The translations under genes were made by a program, and so were the position numbers. A stretch of 64,000 bases of DNA from assembly GCF_001636425.1 (NCBI RefSeq), contig NZ_KV440953.1:1810847-1874846 (forward strand). The letters are read 5' to 3'. Below are positions 47,502 through 55,977 of the stretch, piece after piece (the first letter of the stretch is position 1; every line of letters starts with the position of its first letter). The DNA is from Heyndrickxia acidicola (lineage in GTDB: Bacteria > Bacillota > Bacilli > Bacillales > Bacillaceae_C). The notes under the pieces are model-generated. The model was not told where the DNA came from. It saw only the letters and a list, made by a program, of their open reading frames with translations, and searched no databases.

Positions 47502-47672
47502 CTCTGTTGTTTTTTAGCTCATTTTACAGTAAAGAAAGGAAACACAAGCAAACAAGTTTGCTTGTGTTTCCTTTCTTTACTGTAACCTTTCAGCGGAGCT
47601 GAAAGGCGTGTGAAACGGTAGTTTCGCACGAATGAGCTAAATAACGAGCAGTTTTCAATAAAGAATAGTCTA
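47502..47672 (+). repeat. Dispersed repeat family 3, copy 4 with nested insertion
   Basis: Left ACTCTGTTGTTTTTTAGCTC, right GCACGAATGAGCTAAATAAC and GCAGTTTTCAATA. Its palindromic left arm is split between AGCTCATT and CGTGTGAAAC by about 82 bases that carry a very long perfect inverted repeat (47524-47585) and a second hairpin CCTTTCAGC/GCTGAAAGG. Confidence 0.75.
47524..47585. repeat. Perfect inverted repeat with 30-bp arms
   Basis: Arms 47524-47553 and 47556-47585 are exact complements with a two-base AA centre. Ends are TTACAGTAAAG and CTTTACTGTAA. It is nested in a family 3 repeat. Confidence 0.95.
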
Positions 47673-47683
47673 CTTTCCTGGCT

Positions 47684-48484
47684 TTATTTTGAAATACCCC
47701 TCAGGAGATAATTATCCAAAATTTCTTTATGAAGTCCGGGCTTACATGCAAAAACAGAGCTTTTTTCCAGCATATTCAATGAATTACCAAAAACATCGGT
47801 AACCACCCCGCCTAACTCTTCAATAAAAATTTTACCCGCCGCAAAATCCCATGGGCAAAGTCGCATTGTTAAATAGGCGTCTGTTCTTCCCGTGGCCACA
47901 TAAATACATTCCAATGCGGCTGAACCATAGGATCTCGTTGCCCTTATATCTCTCACAAGAGCATGCAGGTTCTCCACTGGGACCAATTTATTTGATAACA
48001 GCCAGGTTGCATTCATTCCAATAATGGCGTCACTGAGAGGCGGTTCCTCTAGTGGAGCAAGCCTTGTTCCATTAAAAAAAGCACCTTTGCCTGCTTCAAC
48101 AGAGTATAACTCTTTTTGAACGACATCATAAATGTAGCCGAGCCTTCCAACCCCATTTTGATAAATTCCAATAGAAATAACAAAATTGCGTTGCTGGTGC
48201 ACAAAATTAACCGTTCCATCAATAGGATCAATAATCCAGACAATCCCATCCATACTCTCTAATTTCTCACCATATCCTTCTTCTCCAAGTATATGATGAT
48301 CCGGAAATTTAGATTGAATATTTTTTATGAAATATTGTTCTGTTTCTTTATCAATATTCGTCACTAAATCATTACGATCTGATTTCGTCTCTATATTCAA
48401 TTCATTCTGAAATGATGCAGTAATTCGGTTTCCGGCCTCTTCTAACCAATGCTTAACGTATGTATCGATTTCATTCCAATTCAT
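47684..48484 (-). CDS. suhB: Inositol monophosphatase family protein YktC
   Basis: 266-residue Mg-dependent phosphatase. Metal-site motifs GEEGYGE, WIIDPIDGTVNFV and the C-terminal CPWDFAAGKIFIEELGG are intact. Related to SuhB and inositol-1-phosphatase; B. subtilis YktC is reported to hydrolyse inositol phosphate and possibly NADP-type substrates. GGAGG lies ten bases before the ATG. Confidence 0.88.
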   Translation of the reverse strand: MNWNEIDTYVKHWLEEAGNRITASFQNELNIETKSDRNDLVTNIDKETEQYFIKNIQSKFPDHHILGEEGYGEKLESMDGIVWIIDPIDGTVNFVHQQRNFVISIGIYQNGVGRLGYIYDVVQKELYSVEAGKGAFFNGTRLAPLEEPPLSDAIIGMNATWLLSNKLVPVENLHALVRDIRATRSYGSAALECIYVATGRTDAYLTMRLCPWDFAAGKIFIEELGGVVTDVFGNSLNMLEKSSVFACKPGLHKEILDNYLLRGISK

Positions 48485-48658
48485 TTTAAATAGACCTCCA
48501 TTTACCTACATCCATATATGTATTGTAACCATTAGATTAAAGGAAAGTTGCCCCTAATTCAAGTATATGGTTTTTTCCATGGCCATAAAAACGAACCCCA
48601 TCTGCTTAGAAGGAACAGGGAGTCCGTCACAAATCCATATATAATTACTGGAATCCTT

Positions 48659-48853
48659 TTACATTGCTTTCATTTTCAATAATTCTTCACGGATTTTTTC
48701 TAGTTTTAATGTAGATTTTTTTTTCTTATCTTCGTTTTGTTCCTCCATGGCTTCAAAAAGGACAGCTAGCTCATAGTCCATTTCCAATCTCAATACCGCA
48801 ATGCGTTGTTGATCAAATTTTTTCTTTTTAGAGGCATTCATTACTTGTTTCAT
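48659..48853 (-). CDS. ykzI: YkzI family small protein
   Basis: About 64 residues, highly charged, helical and probably coiled coil (LRLEMDYELAVLFEAMEEQ). The ATG at 48853 is preferred to a GTG at 48862, which would sit on the ribosome site. Named by position between yktB and yktC. Function unknown. Confidence 0.8.
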   Translation of the reverse strand: MKQVMNASKKKKFDQQRIAVLRLEMDYELAVLFEAMEEQNEDKKKKSTLKLEKIREELLKMKAM

Positions 48854-49065
48854 GAACTTCACATCCCTTCAAGATTTAAATCACATAATATTCTGATATT
48901 ATTACTTTTATAATATGCGTAACCTAAATTTGATGTAACAAAAATGTGTATACACCCATGATAATTTCTTCATGCGTTTGTTTATGAACCTTTAAAGCAA
49001 TTATGATAAAATATCTAGTAAGTAACGAACACCTTTAGCTACAGGATGTTTTTGGAGGTATTGTA

Positions 49066-49686
49066 ATGAGCTTTAATGGTTTAACAAATGAAGATTTTGA
49101 TGTTTTCACATTGAATGGGCTTGAGGAACGCATGGAACAGATAAAACAAACCATTCGTCCTAAATTAGAATTTTTAGGGGATACATTTGCACCTGCTTTG
49201 AGCTCTTTAACCGGTATTGAAATGTTCCACCACGTTGCTAGACACGCCCGGCGTACGATTAACCCGCCCAATGATACTTGGGTAGCATTTGCCAGCAGCA
49301 AACGCGGCTACAAGATGCTTCCCCATTTTCAAATTGGACTCTGGGAAACTCACCTGTTTGTTTGGTTCGCCGTTATTTATGAAGCACCTTCCAAGGAAGA
49401 ATTCGGAAAAAAGCTGGAAAATAATATTAGTAAAATACTGGATTCCATCCCAAATCATTATATGTGGTCAGGTGATCATATGAAACCTGATGCCATAAGG
49501 ATGAGCGAAATGACTCATGATGATTTATTGTCGCTTTTCCGTCGTTTGCAGACCGTTAAAAAAGCAGAAATCCTTTGCGGCATCCAGATTCCCAGAGAGC
49601 AGGCAGTACGCTTAGATGGCAGTGAACTTGTTGATACAATTAATAGTGCGTTTGTAAATTTAGTACCCCTTTATAAATTGTCATAA
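49066..49686 (+). CDS. yktB: UPF0637/DUF1054 family protein YktB
   Basis: 206 residues, no signal or membrane span. Conserved start GLTNEDFDVF and block PHFQIGLWETHLFVWFAV. Structure-only family of unknown function. GGAGG precedes the ATG. Confidence 0.93.
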   Translation: MSFNGLTNEDFDVFTLNGLEERMEQIKQTIRPKLEFLGDTFAPALSSLTGIEMFHHVARHARRTINPPNDTWVAFASSKRGYKMLPHFQIGLWETHLFVWFAVIYEAPSKEEFGKKLENNISKILDSIPNHYMWSGDHMKPDAIRMSEMTHDDLLSLFRRLQTVKKAEILCGIQIPREQAVRLDGSELVDTINSAFVNLVPLYKLS

Positions 49687-49693
49687 ACGTAAA

Positions 49694-49718
49694 AGACCCC
49701 CCAAAAAACGGGAGGTCT
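49694..49718. terminator. Terminator between yktB and yktA
   Basis: AGACC-CCCC/GGG-AGGTCT hairpin with a short T run; shared by convergent genes. Confidence 0.65.
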
Positions 49719-49721
49719 CAT

Positions 49722-50000
49722 TTACATTTTTATCTTTTTTATTGCAGAGCCTGAGTCAGTTTCTTTCATTCTTTTTACCACCTGGTAAGCGGAATATCCG
49801 CTTGCCTTTTCAAATTCATTGCCATATTTCTTTTCTTCCGCCTTGCCAGGGACAATTTCTTTAAAGCGGCGGTATTTTGTTGAAAATTCTTCCCTTTCAA
49901 TGCCTTTTTCATACGCTTTCTCTACTGCCTCATAAAATTGAATAACATCCACTACTTCTTCCGTAGTCCAATCCATAGAAAATGGATATTGGTATTCCAT
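49722..50000 (-). CDS. yktA: UPF0223 family protein YktA
   Basis: 92 residues, helical. [19 protein letters not shown] and the C-terminal [13 protein letters not shown] are family signatures. Function unknown. Confidence 0.93.
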   Translation of the reverse strand: MEYQYPFSMDWTTEEVVDVIQFYEAVEKAYEKGIEREEFSTKYRRFKEIVPGKAEEKKYGNEFEKASGYSAYQVVKRMKETDSGSAIKKIKM

Positions 50001-50046
50001 ATTTTCACCACTTTCCTATTGTCAATAATCAAGGGGGAAACATCCA

Positions 50047-51006
50047 TCATTCAGACCACTTCTCCCTAATCTGTTCCGCCTGCATGATCATTCTGGTAAT
50101 TAATTCATCAACGGAAGGGATATCACGGATAAGTCCCATCACCTGGCCTGCCCACGCAAATCCCCCCTCCACATTATCATCATATATATAATTTTTATTA
50201 GCTTTCCCGCTTATGTAATCTTTTAATTCTTCATACCCACCCTGGCGATTTTCGATGTCCACAATCTTCTCCGTCCAACTATTATGAAGGGCTCGTGCAG
50301 GGGCTCCAAGTGAACGCTTAATAATAATCGTATCATTTTCCGATCCATTCAGCAAAGCCTGCTTATAAGCATTTCCAGCATGAATACATTCCTTCGTCGC
50401 TATAAAACGTGTCCCCATTTCAATACCTTCCGCACCCAAACTAAGTGCAGCCATGAACCCTCTCCCGTCTCCTATGCCTCCTGATGCAATCACTGGAATC
50501 CTTACTGCATCTGCAACCTGAGGAATCAGAACCATTGTGCCCGTGTCATTTTTCCCAAGGTGCCCTCCCCCTTCATGTCCAACAACCATGACAGCATCTG
50601 CCCCTAATTCTTCAGCTTTTACAGCCTGCCGTTTTGCGGCAACAAGGACCAATTTTTTTGCATTGCTTCCCTCCATTTGTTTAAAAAAAGGTGCAGGGTT
50701 GCCACCTGTAACAGAGACTACAGGCACCTTTTCTTCAATTGCCACATTTAGAAGGTCTTCAAAAGGCCTCCCATGCTGACCAATGGCATAGTTAACTCCA
50801 AACGGCTTATCCGTCAGTCGTTTCACCTTCCTTATCTCTTGTCGCAGAGCTTCCGGTGATTCAAGCGACATCGCAGTAATTTGGCCAAGTCCCCCAGCAT
50901 TGGAAACGGCGGCAGCAAGTTCAGAATACGCAAGATAGGCCAATCCGCCTTGAATTATGGGATATTTAATATTTAAACAATCTGTTACACGTGTTTTCCA
51001 TTTCAT
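50047..51006 (-). CDS. Nitronate monooxygenase / FabK-like flavoprotein
   Basis: 319-residue TIM-barrel FMN enzyme. The segments GHEGGGHLG, IASGGIGDGRGFMAAL and GTRFIATKEC match both class II nitronate monooxygenases and the enoyl-ACP reductase II FabK, which are hard to separate. The ATG at 51006 follows AAGGAGTGAG; a longer frame to 51132 runs through a folded leader and is not used. It is an addition between yktA and speA relative to B. subtilis. Confidence 0.8.
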   Translation of the reverse strand: MKWKTRVTDCLNIKYPIIQGGLAYLAYSELAAAVSNAGGLGQITAMSLESPEALRQEIRKVKRLTDKPFGVNYAIGQHGRPFEDLLNVAIEEKVPVVSVTGGNPAPFFKQMEGSNAKKLVLVAAKRQAVKAEELGADAVMVVGHEGGGHLGKNDTGTMVLIPQVADAVRIPVIASGGIGDGRGFMAALSLGAEGIEMGTRFIATKECIHAGNAYKQALLNGSENDTIIIKRSLGAPARALHNSWTEKIVDIENRQGGYEELKDYISGKANKNYIYDDNVEGGFAWAGQVMGLIRDIPSVDELITRMIMQAEQIREKWSE

Positions 51007-51062
51007 CTTTCTCACTCCTTTTTTAAGGTCCCTATTTTTTAGAGAAATTAGCCCTGAGGTGA

Positions 51063-51114
51063 TTAGAGACGATATTAGAAATCCCTCAAGAATAACGCTG
51101 AGTCGTCTCCCTAA
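51063..51114 (-). promoter_or_regulatory. Folded leader upstream of the flavoprotein gene
   Basis: Stem TTAG-AGACGA/TCGTCT-CC-CTAA with an inner CTCA/TGAG, about 55 bases upstream of the start. Could be an RNA control element or an operator. Not matched to a known class. Confidence 0.3.
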
Positions 51115-51227
51115 CTGCCCGCTAAAAAACATACGGCTTAGCTAAAATCAGATCGCAGTGAACAGAGCCTGTTAAAAAGTAACTTCTATGTTATCATAAT
51201 TAATTCCTCTTTAGGTGAAAAAACTAT

Positions 51228-51255
51228 TTGCAAGGGAATTGTAAGATGCTATAAT
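51228..51255 (+). promoter_or_regulatory. Candidate sigma-A promoter for speA
   Basis: TTGCAA, 16 bases, TATAAT. It would give a leader of about 260 bases. A second -10-like TATAAT lies at about 51466, close to the gene. Confidence 0.4.
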
Positions 51256-51521
51256 TCATTTGTTTTCTTTTTTTAAATGTCTTTGAATTAATATACTGTT
51301 TTTATACAATAATCAGGTGTATGCCGATTTACAGATCCTTTTTTTAAAAAATCTAAAAAAACACAGACACATCAATCATATTTAACAGTTCATCGGCCAT
51401 CAAAATAAGTTATTACAATTATTTTCCATCAACATATTTATGAATAATCCTTTATTATTATTCTTATATAATAATGTTCATGGAATTAGAACTTTTACTC
51501 AGAAAAAGAGGTGCAGAATTA

Positions 51522-52991
51522 TTGTCACAATTTGAAACTCCCCTGTTTACAGGACTTAAAAAGCACGCTAAAAAGAACCCTGTTCAGTTTCATATACCCG
51601 GTCATAAAAAAGGCTCAGGAATGGATCCTGAGTTCAGAGAATTTATTGGAGAGAATGCCCTATCAATTGATTTAATTAATATTGCACCATTGGATGATCT
51701 TCATCAGCCAAAAGGAATGATTATGCAGGCACAGGCATTGGCTGCTAAAGCATTTGGGGCTGATTATACTTTTTTCTCTGTTCAAGGTACAAGTGGAGCT
51801 ATTATCGCTATGGTTATGTCAGTATGCGGACCAGGAGATAAAATTATAGTTCCTCGAAATGTTCATAAATCTGTCATGTCGGCAATTGTCTTTTCAGGAG
51901 CCATTCCTGTGTTTATACATCCTGAGGTTGATCCGAAGCTTGGAATATCACACGGAATTACCACAGAATCCGTTTCTAAAGCCTTGGAACAAAACCCTGA
52001 TGCCAAAGGAGTACTTGTTATTAATCCAACCTATTTTGGTATCTCTGCAGACTTAAAACAGATTGTTGAAATTGCTCATTCTTATCATGTTCCTGTACTC
52101 GTAGATGAAGCACACGGCGTGCATATTCATTTTCACGAGGAGCTTCCTGTTTCAGCTATGCAAGCAGGTGCAGATATGGCAGCTACTAGTGTTCATAAGC
52201 TGGGTGGTTCCTTAACACAAAGCTCAATATTAAATGTTCGCGAGGGTCTTGTATCGCCAAAACATGTCCAAACCATTTTGAGCATGCTAACGACTACTTC
52301 CACCTCCTATATCCTTCTCGCATCATTAGACGCAGCCAGAAAACGGCTTGCTACAGAAGGACATAAATTGATAGAAGATACTATTCAACTGGCTCAGTCT
52401 ATCCGCAAAAGAATTAATAAAATTGACCGCCTATACTGTGTCGGTGAAGAAATATTAGGAACAAAATCAACTTATGATTATGATCCAACCAAATTGATTA
52501 TATCGGTTAAAGATCTTGGAATAACAGGATATGATGCTGAAAAATGGCTTCGGGAAGCTTATAATATTGAAGTAGAGCTTTCAGACCTGTATAACCTGTT
52601 GTGCATAGTTACACCTGGAGATACCGAAAGAGAAGCTGATATTCTTGTTCAAGCATTAGAAGAGCTGGCTAAGCAATTTTCCAACTATGCAGGAACGGTT
52701 GACATTGAAGTTCTGCTGCCTGACATCCCTTCGCTTGCATTAACCCCGCGAGATGCATTCTATGCAGAAACAGAAGTAGTTCCTATTGAGAAATCGGTTG
52801 GAAGAATTATTGCGGAGTTTGTCATGGTTTATCCTCCTGGCATCCCAATCTTTATTCCTGGTGAGATTATCACGGAAGATAATCTTATTTATATTCAAAA
52901 GAATTTAGAAGCAGGACTTCCTGTCCAGGGGCCTGAGGATTATGAATTAAAGACACTTCGGGTCATTAAGGAACATAAAGCAATTCAATAA
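51522..52991 (+). CDS. speA: Arginine decarboxylase (aminotransferase-III fold, Orn/Lys/Arg type)
   Basis: PLP enzyme giving agmatine for polyamine synthesis; 489 residues. The PLP lysine is in TSVHKLGGSLTQ, and FHIPGHKKG and VLVDEAHGVHIHFH are conserved. The TTG at 51522 has AGAGGTG upstream and reproduces the B. subtilis start (SQ-ETPL-TGLKKHA); a frame to 51474 has no site. The downstream gene is SR1, as in B. subtilis. Confidence 0.95.
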   Translation: MSQFETPLFTGLKKHAKKNPVQFHIPGHKKGSGMDPEFREFIGENALSIDLINIAPLDDLHQPKGMIMQAQALAAKAFGADYTFFSVQGTSGAIIAMVMSVCGPGDKIIVPRNVHKSVMSAIVFSGAIPVFIHPEVDPKLGISHGITTESVSKALEQNPDAKGVLVINPTYFGISADLKQIVEIAHSYHVPVLVDEAHGVHIHFHEELPVSAMQAGADMAATSVHKLGGSLTQSSILNVREGLVSPKHVQTILSMLTTTSTSYILLASLDAARKRLATEGHKLIEDTIQLAQSIRKRINKIDRLYCVGEEILGTKSTYDYDPTKLIISVKDLGITGYDAEKWLREAYNIEVELSDLYNLLCIVTPGDTEREADILVQALEELAKQFSNYAGTVDIEVLLPDIPSLALTPRDAFYAETEVVPIEKSVGRIIAEFVMVYPPGIPIFIPGEIITEDNLIYIQKNLEAGLPVQGPEDYELKTLRVIKEHKAIQ

Positions 52992-52995
52992 TTAA

Positions 52996-53149
52996 AGTTC
53001 ATGCAGCTTGCTCATCTGCGTACAGATTTCGTAGTCATCCATCGAGATAAAGGAAACACAGCGAGGCCGTTCACGAGCTGATGTTGACTTATCTTATTGA
53101 GGGGACATAAAAATCCTATAGCCGATTGGGGCGCTGAAGCTAGACAAGA
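52996..53149 (+). repeat. Dispersed repeat family 2, copy 5 (after speA)
   Basis: CAGCTTGCTCATCTGCGTAC, then CACAGCGAGGCCGTTCACGA and GCGCTGAAGCTAGACA. Left end degenerate, starting about five bases after the speA stop. Confidence 0.85.
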
Positions 53150-53176
53150 AACAATATTCACAGGTTTAGCATTTTT

Positions 53177-53208
53177 AAAAAAGCGGATGATTTTGTCATC
53201 CGCTTTTT
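53177..53208 (+). terminator. Terminator behind speA and its repeat
   Basis: AAAAAAGCGGATGA/TCATCCGCTTTTT, loop TTTTG. A speA transcript ending here would carry the repeat in its 3' UTR. Confidence 0.9.
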
Positions 53209-53300
53209 AGTGTAATAGGAATTAGATTATATAACCAGCATATCTACAAATCCTCAAAAAACAGAAGCACCTTAAAAGGCGCTTCTCCCTAAAAAGTCCC

Positions 53301-53417
53301 CTATTCCTCTTCTTTCGTATCCGTACAAGTACAGCAGTTAGAATATAGTATGGTTACTTTCTCATCTTCAAAATGGTCAATTGTAGTATTACATGATTGG
53401 CAGACAATAATCCCCAT
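53301..53417 (-). CDS. sr1P: SR1P, GapA-binding peptide
   Basis: 38 codons, too short for most ORF callers. The start MGIIVCQSCNTTIDHFEDEK is followed by VTILYSNCCTCT and a charged tail. The N-terminus closely follows B. subtilis SR1P (MGTIVCQ.C…) and keeps several Cys residues. SR1P binds glyceraldehyde-3-phosphate dehydrogenase GapA and promotes its interaction with RNase J1. AGGGGAG precedes the ATG by seven bases. Confidence 0.88.
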   Translation of the reverse strand: MGIIVCQSCNTTIDHFEDEKVTILYSNCCTCTDTKEEE

Positions 53418-53437
53418 CAGTATACTCCCCTCCCGTT

Positions 53438-53451
53438 TGAAAGCGTTTTAT
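53438..53451. promoter_or_regulatory. cre-like site (CcpA)
   Basis: TGAAAGCGTTTTAT on the plus strand (ATAAAACGCTTTCA on the other) matches the catabolite-responsive element well. It covers about +7 to +20 of SR1, where CcpA would block elongation or initiation. Confidence 0.65.
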
Positions 53452-53463
53452 TTTGTTTCTTTA

Positions 53464-53492
53464 ATAATAATATAACACATTAAATATTTCAA
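53464..53492 (-). promoter_or_regulatory. SR1 promoter
   Basis: Minus strand TTGAAA (53487-53492), 17-base spacer, TATTAT (53464-53469). Predicted start near 53457. Confidence 0.7.
53469..53479 (-). promoter_or_regulatory. CcpN box II of SR1
   Basis: TGTGTTATATT on the minus strand fits the CcpN consensus TRTGHYATAYW at all 11 positions. It lies just upstream of and touches the -10 box. Confidence 0.75.
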
Positions 53493-53500
53493 GCCTAAAT

Positions 53501-53511
53501 TGTATGTCACA
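53501..53511 (-). promoter_or_regulatory. CcpN box I of SR1
   Basis: TGTGACATACA on the minus strand, again a full match to TRTGHYATAYW. It lies upstream of the -35 box, 32 bases (about three helical turns) from box II. CcpN represses gluconeogenic genes and SR1 in B. subtilis under glycolytic conditions. Confidence 0.75.
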
Positions 53512-53598
53512 TTAAATTAATTAGTGTCTATTTTCAATTATGATAAGTCTCTGCAAGATATCTATGCTGATAACAGCCCGTTTTTAAAAAGACTTCAA

Positions 53599-53856
53599 TC
53601 ATGATGAAATAGGCAGAGGCAATACTTGCTGAAGAAATAATTGAAGCAATCCATATGTGGCTAAGCTTGCACCGGTAATAACAAGTGTCTGACGATTGGA
53701 CTTCAAAATACTTCTGGCTAATAAAAAGGCTAAGTAGAAAAAAGCTGCAAACATCAGCACTTTGTAAACTGTATGATCCCTATGTGATAACCATTCCGCT
53801 AATTTAAACCCGCTCCAAATCATCAATTGAAATATAAAGGCGACATATTTTTTCAT
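53599..53856 (-). CDS. Uncharacterised small membrane protein
   Basis: 85 residues with three hydrophobic segments (about 4-17, 30-48, 58-78). Starts MKKYVAFIFQLMIWSG. No family recognised; it takes the place where B. subtilis has slp but is not a lipoprotein (no lipobox). Confidence 0.65.
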   Translation of the reverse strand: MKKYVAFIFQLMIWSGFKLAEWLSHRDHTVYKVLMFAAFFYLAFLLARSILKSNRQTLVITGASLATYGLLQLFLQQVLPLPISS

Positions 53857-54503
53857 CTTCTCACCATCATTTAATGAATGACTTCATTTTCTTATTAATA
53901 TATGCACTAGCAAGAAGTTTTTAAAACCTGTATTTTTTTTACAAAAACGGATGGCGTCTGATTATAGGTTGCTAGCAAATGACGCGCAGTCAGAGAGGTT
54001 TGCTCTTTAAGCTCTCTGACTGCTTATCTTATGGCTCTTAAGACGAAAGCGCATAAACTGAAGATTAAAGAGCTGAGAAGGCTTGATCATCGAGTCAGGC
54101 ATATGAGGCGTCCTTACTTCTTATGAACGGCTTGGCTAGACCTCTGGAGGCATTAAACTGGACAAATCTACGCGGAATACAATTGTTTAACAAAGCGCAG
54201 ATTGAAAGCCTCGACTGATAGTTAAAATGTTTATTATGCTCATTACAAAAAAGTCATGAAGACCGTCCTTTAGGGTGTCGAAACACAAAATGGGATTCAT
54301 CCCAACTGTAAAGGACTCTAACTATTTGCTACCTTCCCCTAAGGGCCTTCATCCTCCCCTTGGAGTACTCTACCCACTGGTTACTTCCTCCAAAGTTGAC
54401 TTCATCCACTAGACAAAGAACTTTTACAAAGGGATTACCTCCAAAAGTATCAAATTCACCCACTCGAAAAATCAAGCAAACGAGTTAAAAATCAGCATAA
54501 AAA
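53857..54503. other. Interval between the small membrane gene and pdhD
   Basis: About 0.65 kb with no convincing gene. It holds a strong hairpin at 53986-54023 (arms GCAGTCAGAGAG/CTCTCTGACTGC) and, further on (54290-54470), a run of loosely repeated CTTCATCC and CCTCCAAAAG-like words. Confidence 0.5.
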
Positions 54504-54543
54504 TAAAAAGGCATCCTTGTTCAATAGAACAAAAATGCCTTTT
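54504..54543 (-). terminator. Terminator of the pdh operon
   Basis: Long stem AAAAAGGCAT and TTGTTC paired with GAACAA and ATGCCTTTTT, 18 bases from the pdhD stop. Confidence 0.92.
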
Positions 54544-54560
54544 TCATTAATAGTATAAGC

Positions 54561-55973
54561 TTATTTCAAAATGTGAATAGGTGAACCTAGAGCTACCTCA
54601 GCAGCTTCCATTGTAATCTCGCCTAATGTTGGATGAGCATGGATTGTCATGGCAATATCCTCTGCGGTCATACCCGCTTCAACAGCAAGGCCTAATTCTG
54701 CAATCATATCAGATGCGTTTGCTCCAGCAATTTGCCCCCCAATAACCAGACCATCTTCTTTTCTTGTAACAAGTTTAAGGAATCCGTCTGTACTGTTAAG
54801 AGCTAAGGCACGTCCATTTGCGCCGAATGGGAATTTAGCAGTAACTACTTCAATTCCTTCTTCTTTTGCTTGTGCTTCTGTATAACCAACTGATGCCAGT
54901 TCAGGTTCAGAAAAGACCACAGCAGGAATTCCTAGATAATCAATTTCAGATGGATGGCCAGAAATAGCTTCAGCTGCAATTTTTCCTTCATAGGATGCTT
55001 TATGAGCTAATGCAGGTCCTTCTACAATATCACCGATAGCAAAAATGCTGGAGACATTCGTACGGCACTGCTTATCAATTTTCACAAGACCACGTTCTGT
55101 TAATTCAACACCAGCTTGTTCAAGGCCGAGTTCATCCGTATTTGGTCGGCGTCCTACTGTGACAAGAACGTAATCTGCTTCAACTGTTTTTTCTTCGCCT
55201 TTTACTTCGTATTTTACAACTACTCCATTATCGCTTTCCTCTACGCCTTTAGCTAAGGCATTTGTTACAATATCCACGCCTTTTTTCTTAAGGTTACGGG
55301 AAACAAGTGAAGTCATTTGCTTTTCGTAAGCCGTTCCCAAAATTTCTTTGCCGCCTTCAAGAATTGTTACTTGAGTGCCAAAGTTTGCATAGGCAGTTCC
55401 AAGTTCTACGCCAATATAGCCGCCGCCAATGACTACAAGCTTCTCAGGAATTTCTTCAAGCGCAAGAGCCCCAGTTGAATTAATTACACGCTTTGTATAT
55501 TTAAATGTAGGAAGCTCGATTGGTCGTGATCCTGTTGCAATGATAGCATTTTTGAATGTATAGGTTTGAGCTGACTTATCGTCCATAACACGGAGAGTAT
55601 TTGCATCAACGAAATATGCTTCTCCTTTTACAATGTTGACTTTATTTCCTTTCAAAAGACCATCAACACCGCTTGTTAATTTATTTACGACACTTGCCTT
55701 CCACTCTTGTACCTTTGAAAAGTCAACTTTTACATTTTCAGCCGTAATCCCGATATCGTCGGAATGCTTTGCTGTTTCGTATTTATGAGCAGCTGATATT
55801 AATGCTTTTGAAGGAATACATCCTACATTTAAGCAAACACCGCCGACATTTTCTTTTTCGACAATTGTTACCTTTTGTCCTAATTGTGCAGCACGGATCG
55901 CCGCAACATATCCCCCTGGTCCCGCTCCAATTACTATAGTATCTGTTTCAATTGGAAAATCTCCTACTACCAT
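54561..55973 (-). CDS. pdhD: Dihydrolipoyl dehydrogenase (PDH E3)
   Basis: 470-residue FAD enzyme that reoxidises lipoyl groups of E2 with NAD+. FAD motif [10 protein letters not shown], redox disulfide [16 protein letters not shown] motif [10 protein letters not shown] and the C-terminal HAHPTLGE His-Glu pair are present. Last gene of the operon, four bases after pdhC; shared with other oxo-acid dehydrogenases. Confidence 0.98.
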   Translation of the reverse strand: MVVGDFPIETDTIVIGAGPGGYVAAIRAAQLGQKVTIVEKENVGGVCLNVGCIPSKALISAAHKYETAKHSDDIGITAENVKVDFSKVQEWKASVVNKLTSGVDGLLKGNKVNIVKGEAYFVDANTLRVMDDKSAQTYTFKNAIIATGSRPIELPTFKYTKRVINSTGALALEEIPEKLVVIGGGYIGVELGTAYANFGTQVTILEGGKEILGTAYEKQMTSLVSRNLKKKGVDIVTNALAKGVEESDNGVVVKYEVKGEEKTVEADYVLVTVGRRPNTDELGLEQAGVELTERGLVKIDKQCRTNVSSIFAIGDIVEGPALAHKASYEGKIAAEAISGHPSEIDYLGIPAVVFSEPELASVGYTEAQAKEEGIEVVTAKFPFGANGRALALNSTDGFLKLVTRKEDGLVIGGQIAGANASDMIAELGLAVEAGMTAEDIAMTIHAHPTLGEITMEAAEVALGSPIHILK

Positions 55974-55977
55974 TTGT

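Larger units (their letters stand above)
53256..53457 (-). ncRNA. sr1: SR1 dual-function RNA
   Basis: Predicted transcript of about 202 nt from the promoter at 53464-53492 to a terminator hairpin (AGAAGCGCCTT/AAGGTGCTTCT then T6, 53256-53287). Size, the encoded SR1P peptide and the location between pdhD and speA all match B. subtilis SR1 (205 nt), which base-pairs with ahrC mRNA and encodes a GapA-binding peptide. I infer the same roles here; the ahrC pairing cannot be tested in this window. Confidence 0.85.

Noticed and set aside
51007-51132. N-terminal extension of the nitronate monooxygenase-like protein
   Set aside because: The ATG at 51006 has an excellent ribosome site and the extension runs through a hairpin leader without homology.
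54031-54126. 31-codon basic ORF (MALKTKAHKLKIKELRRL…)
   Set aside because: No ribosome site and it follows directly on a hairpin; basic composition alone is not enough.
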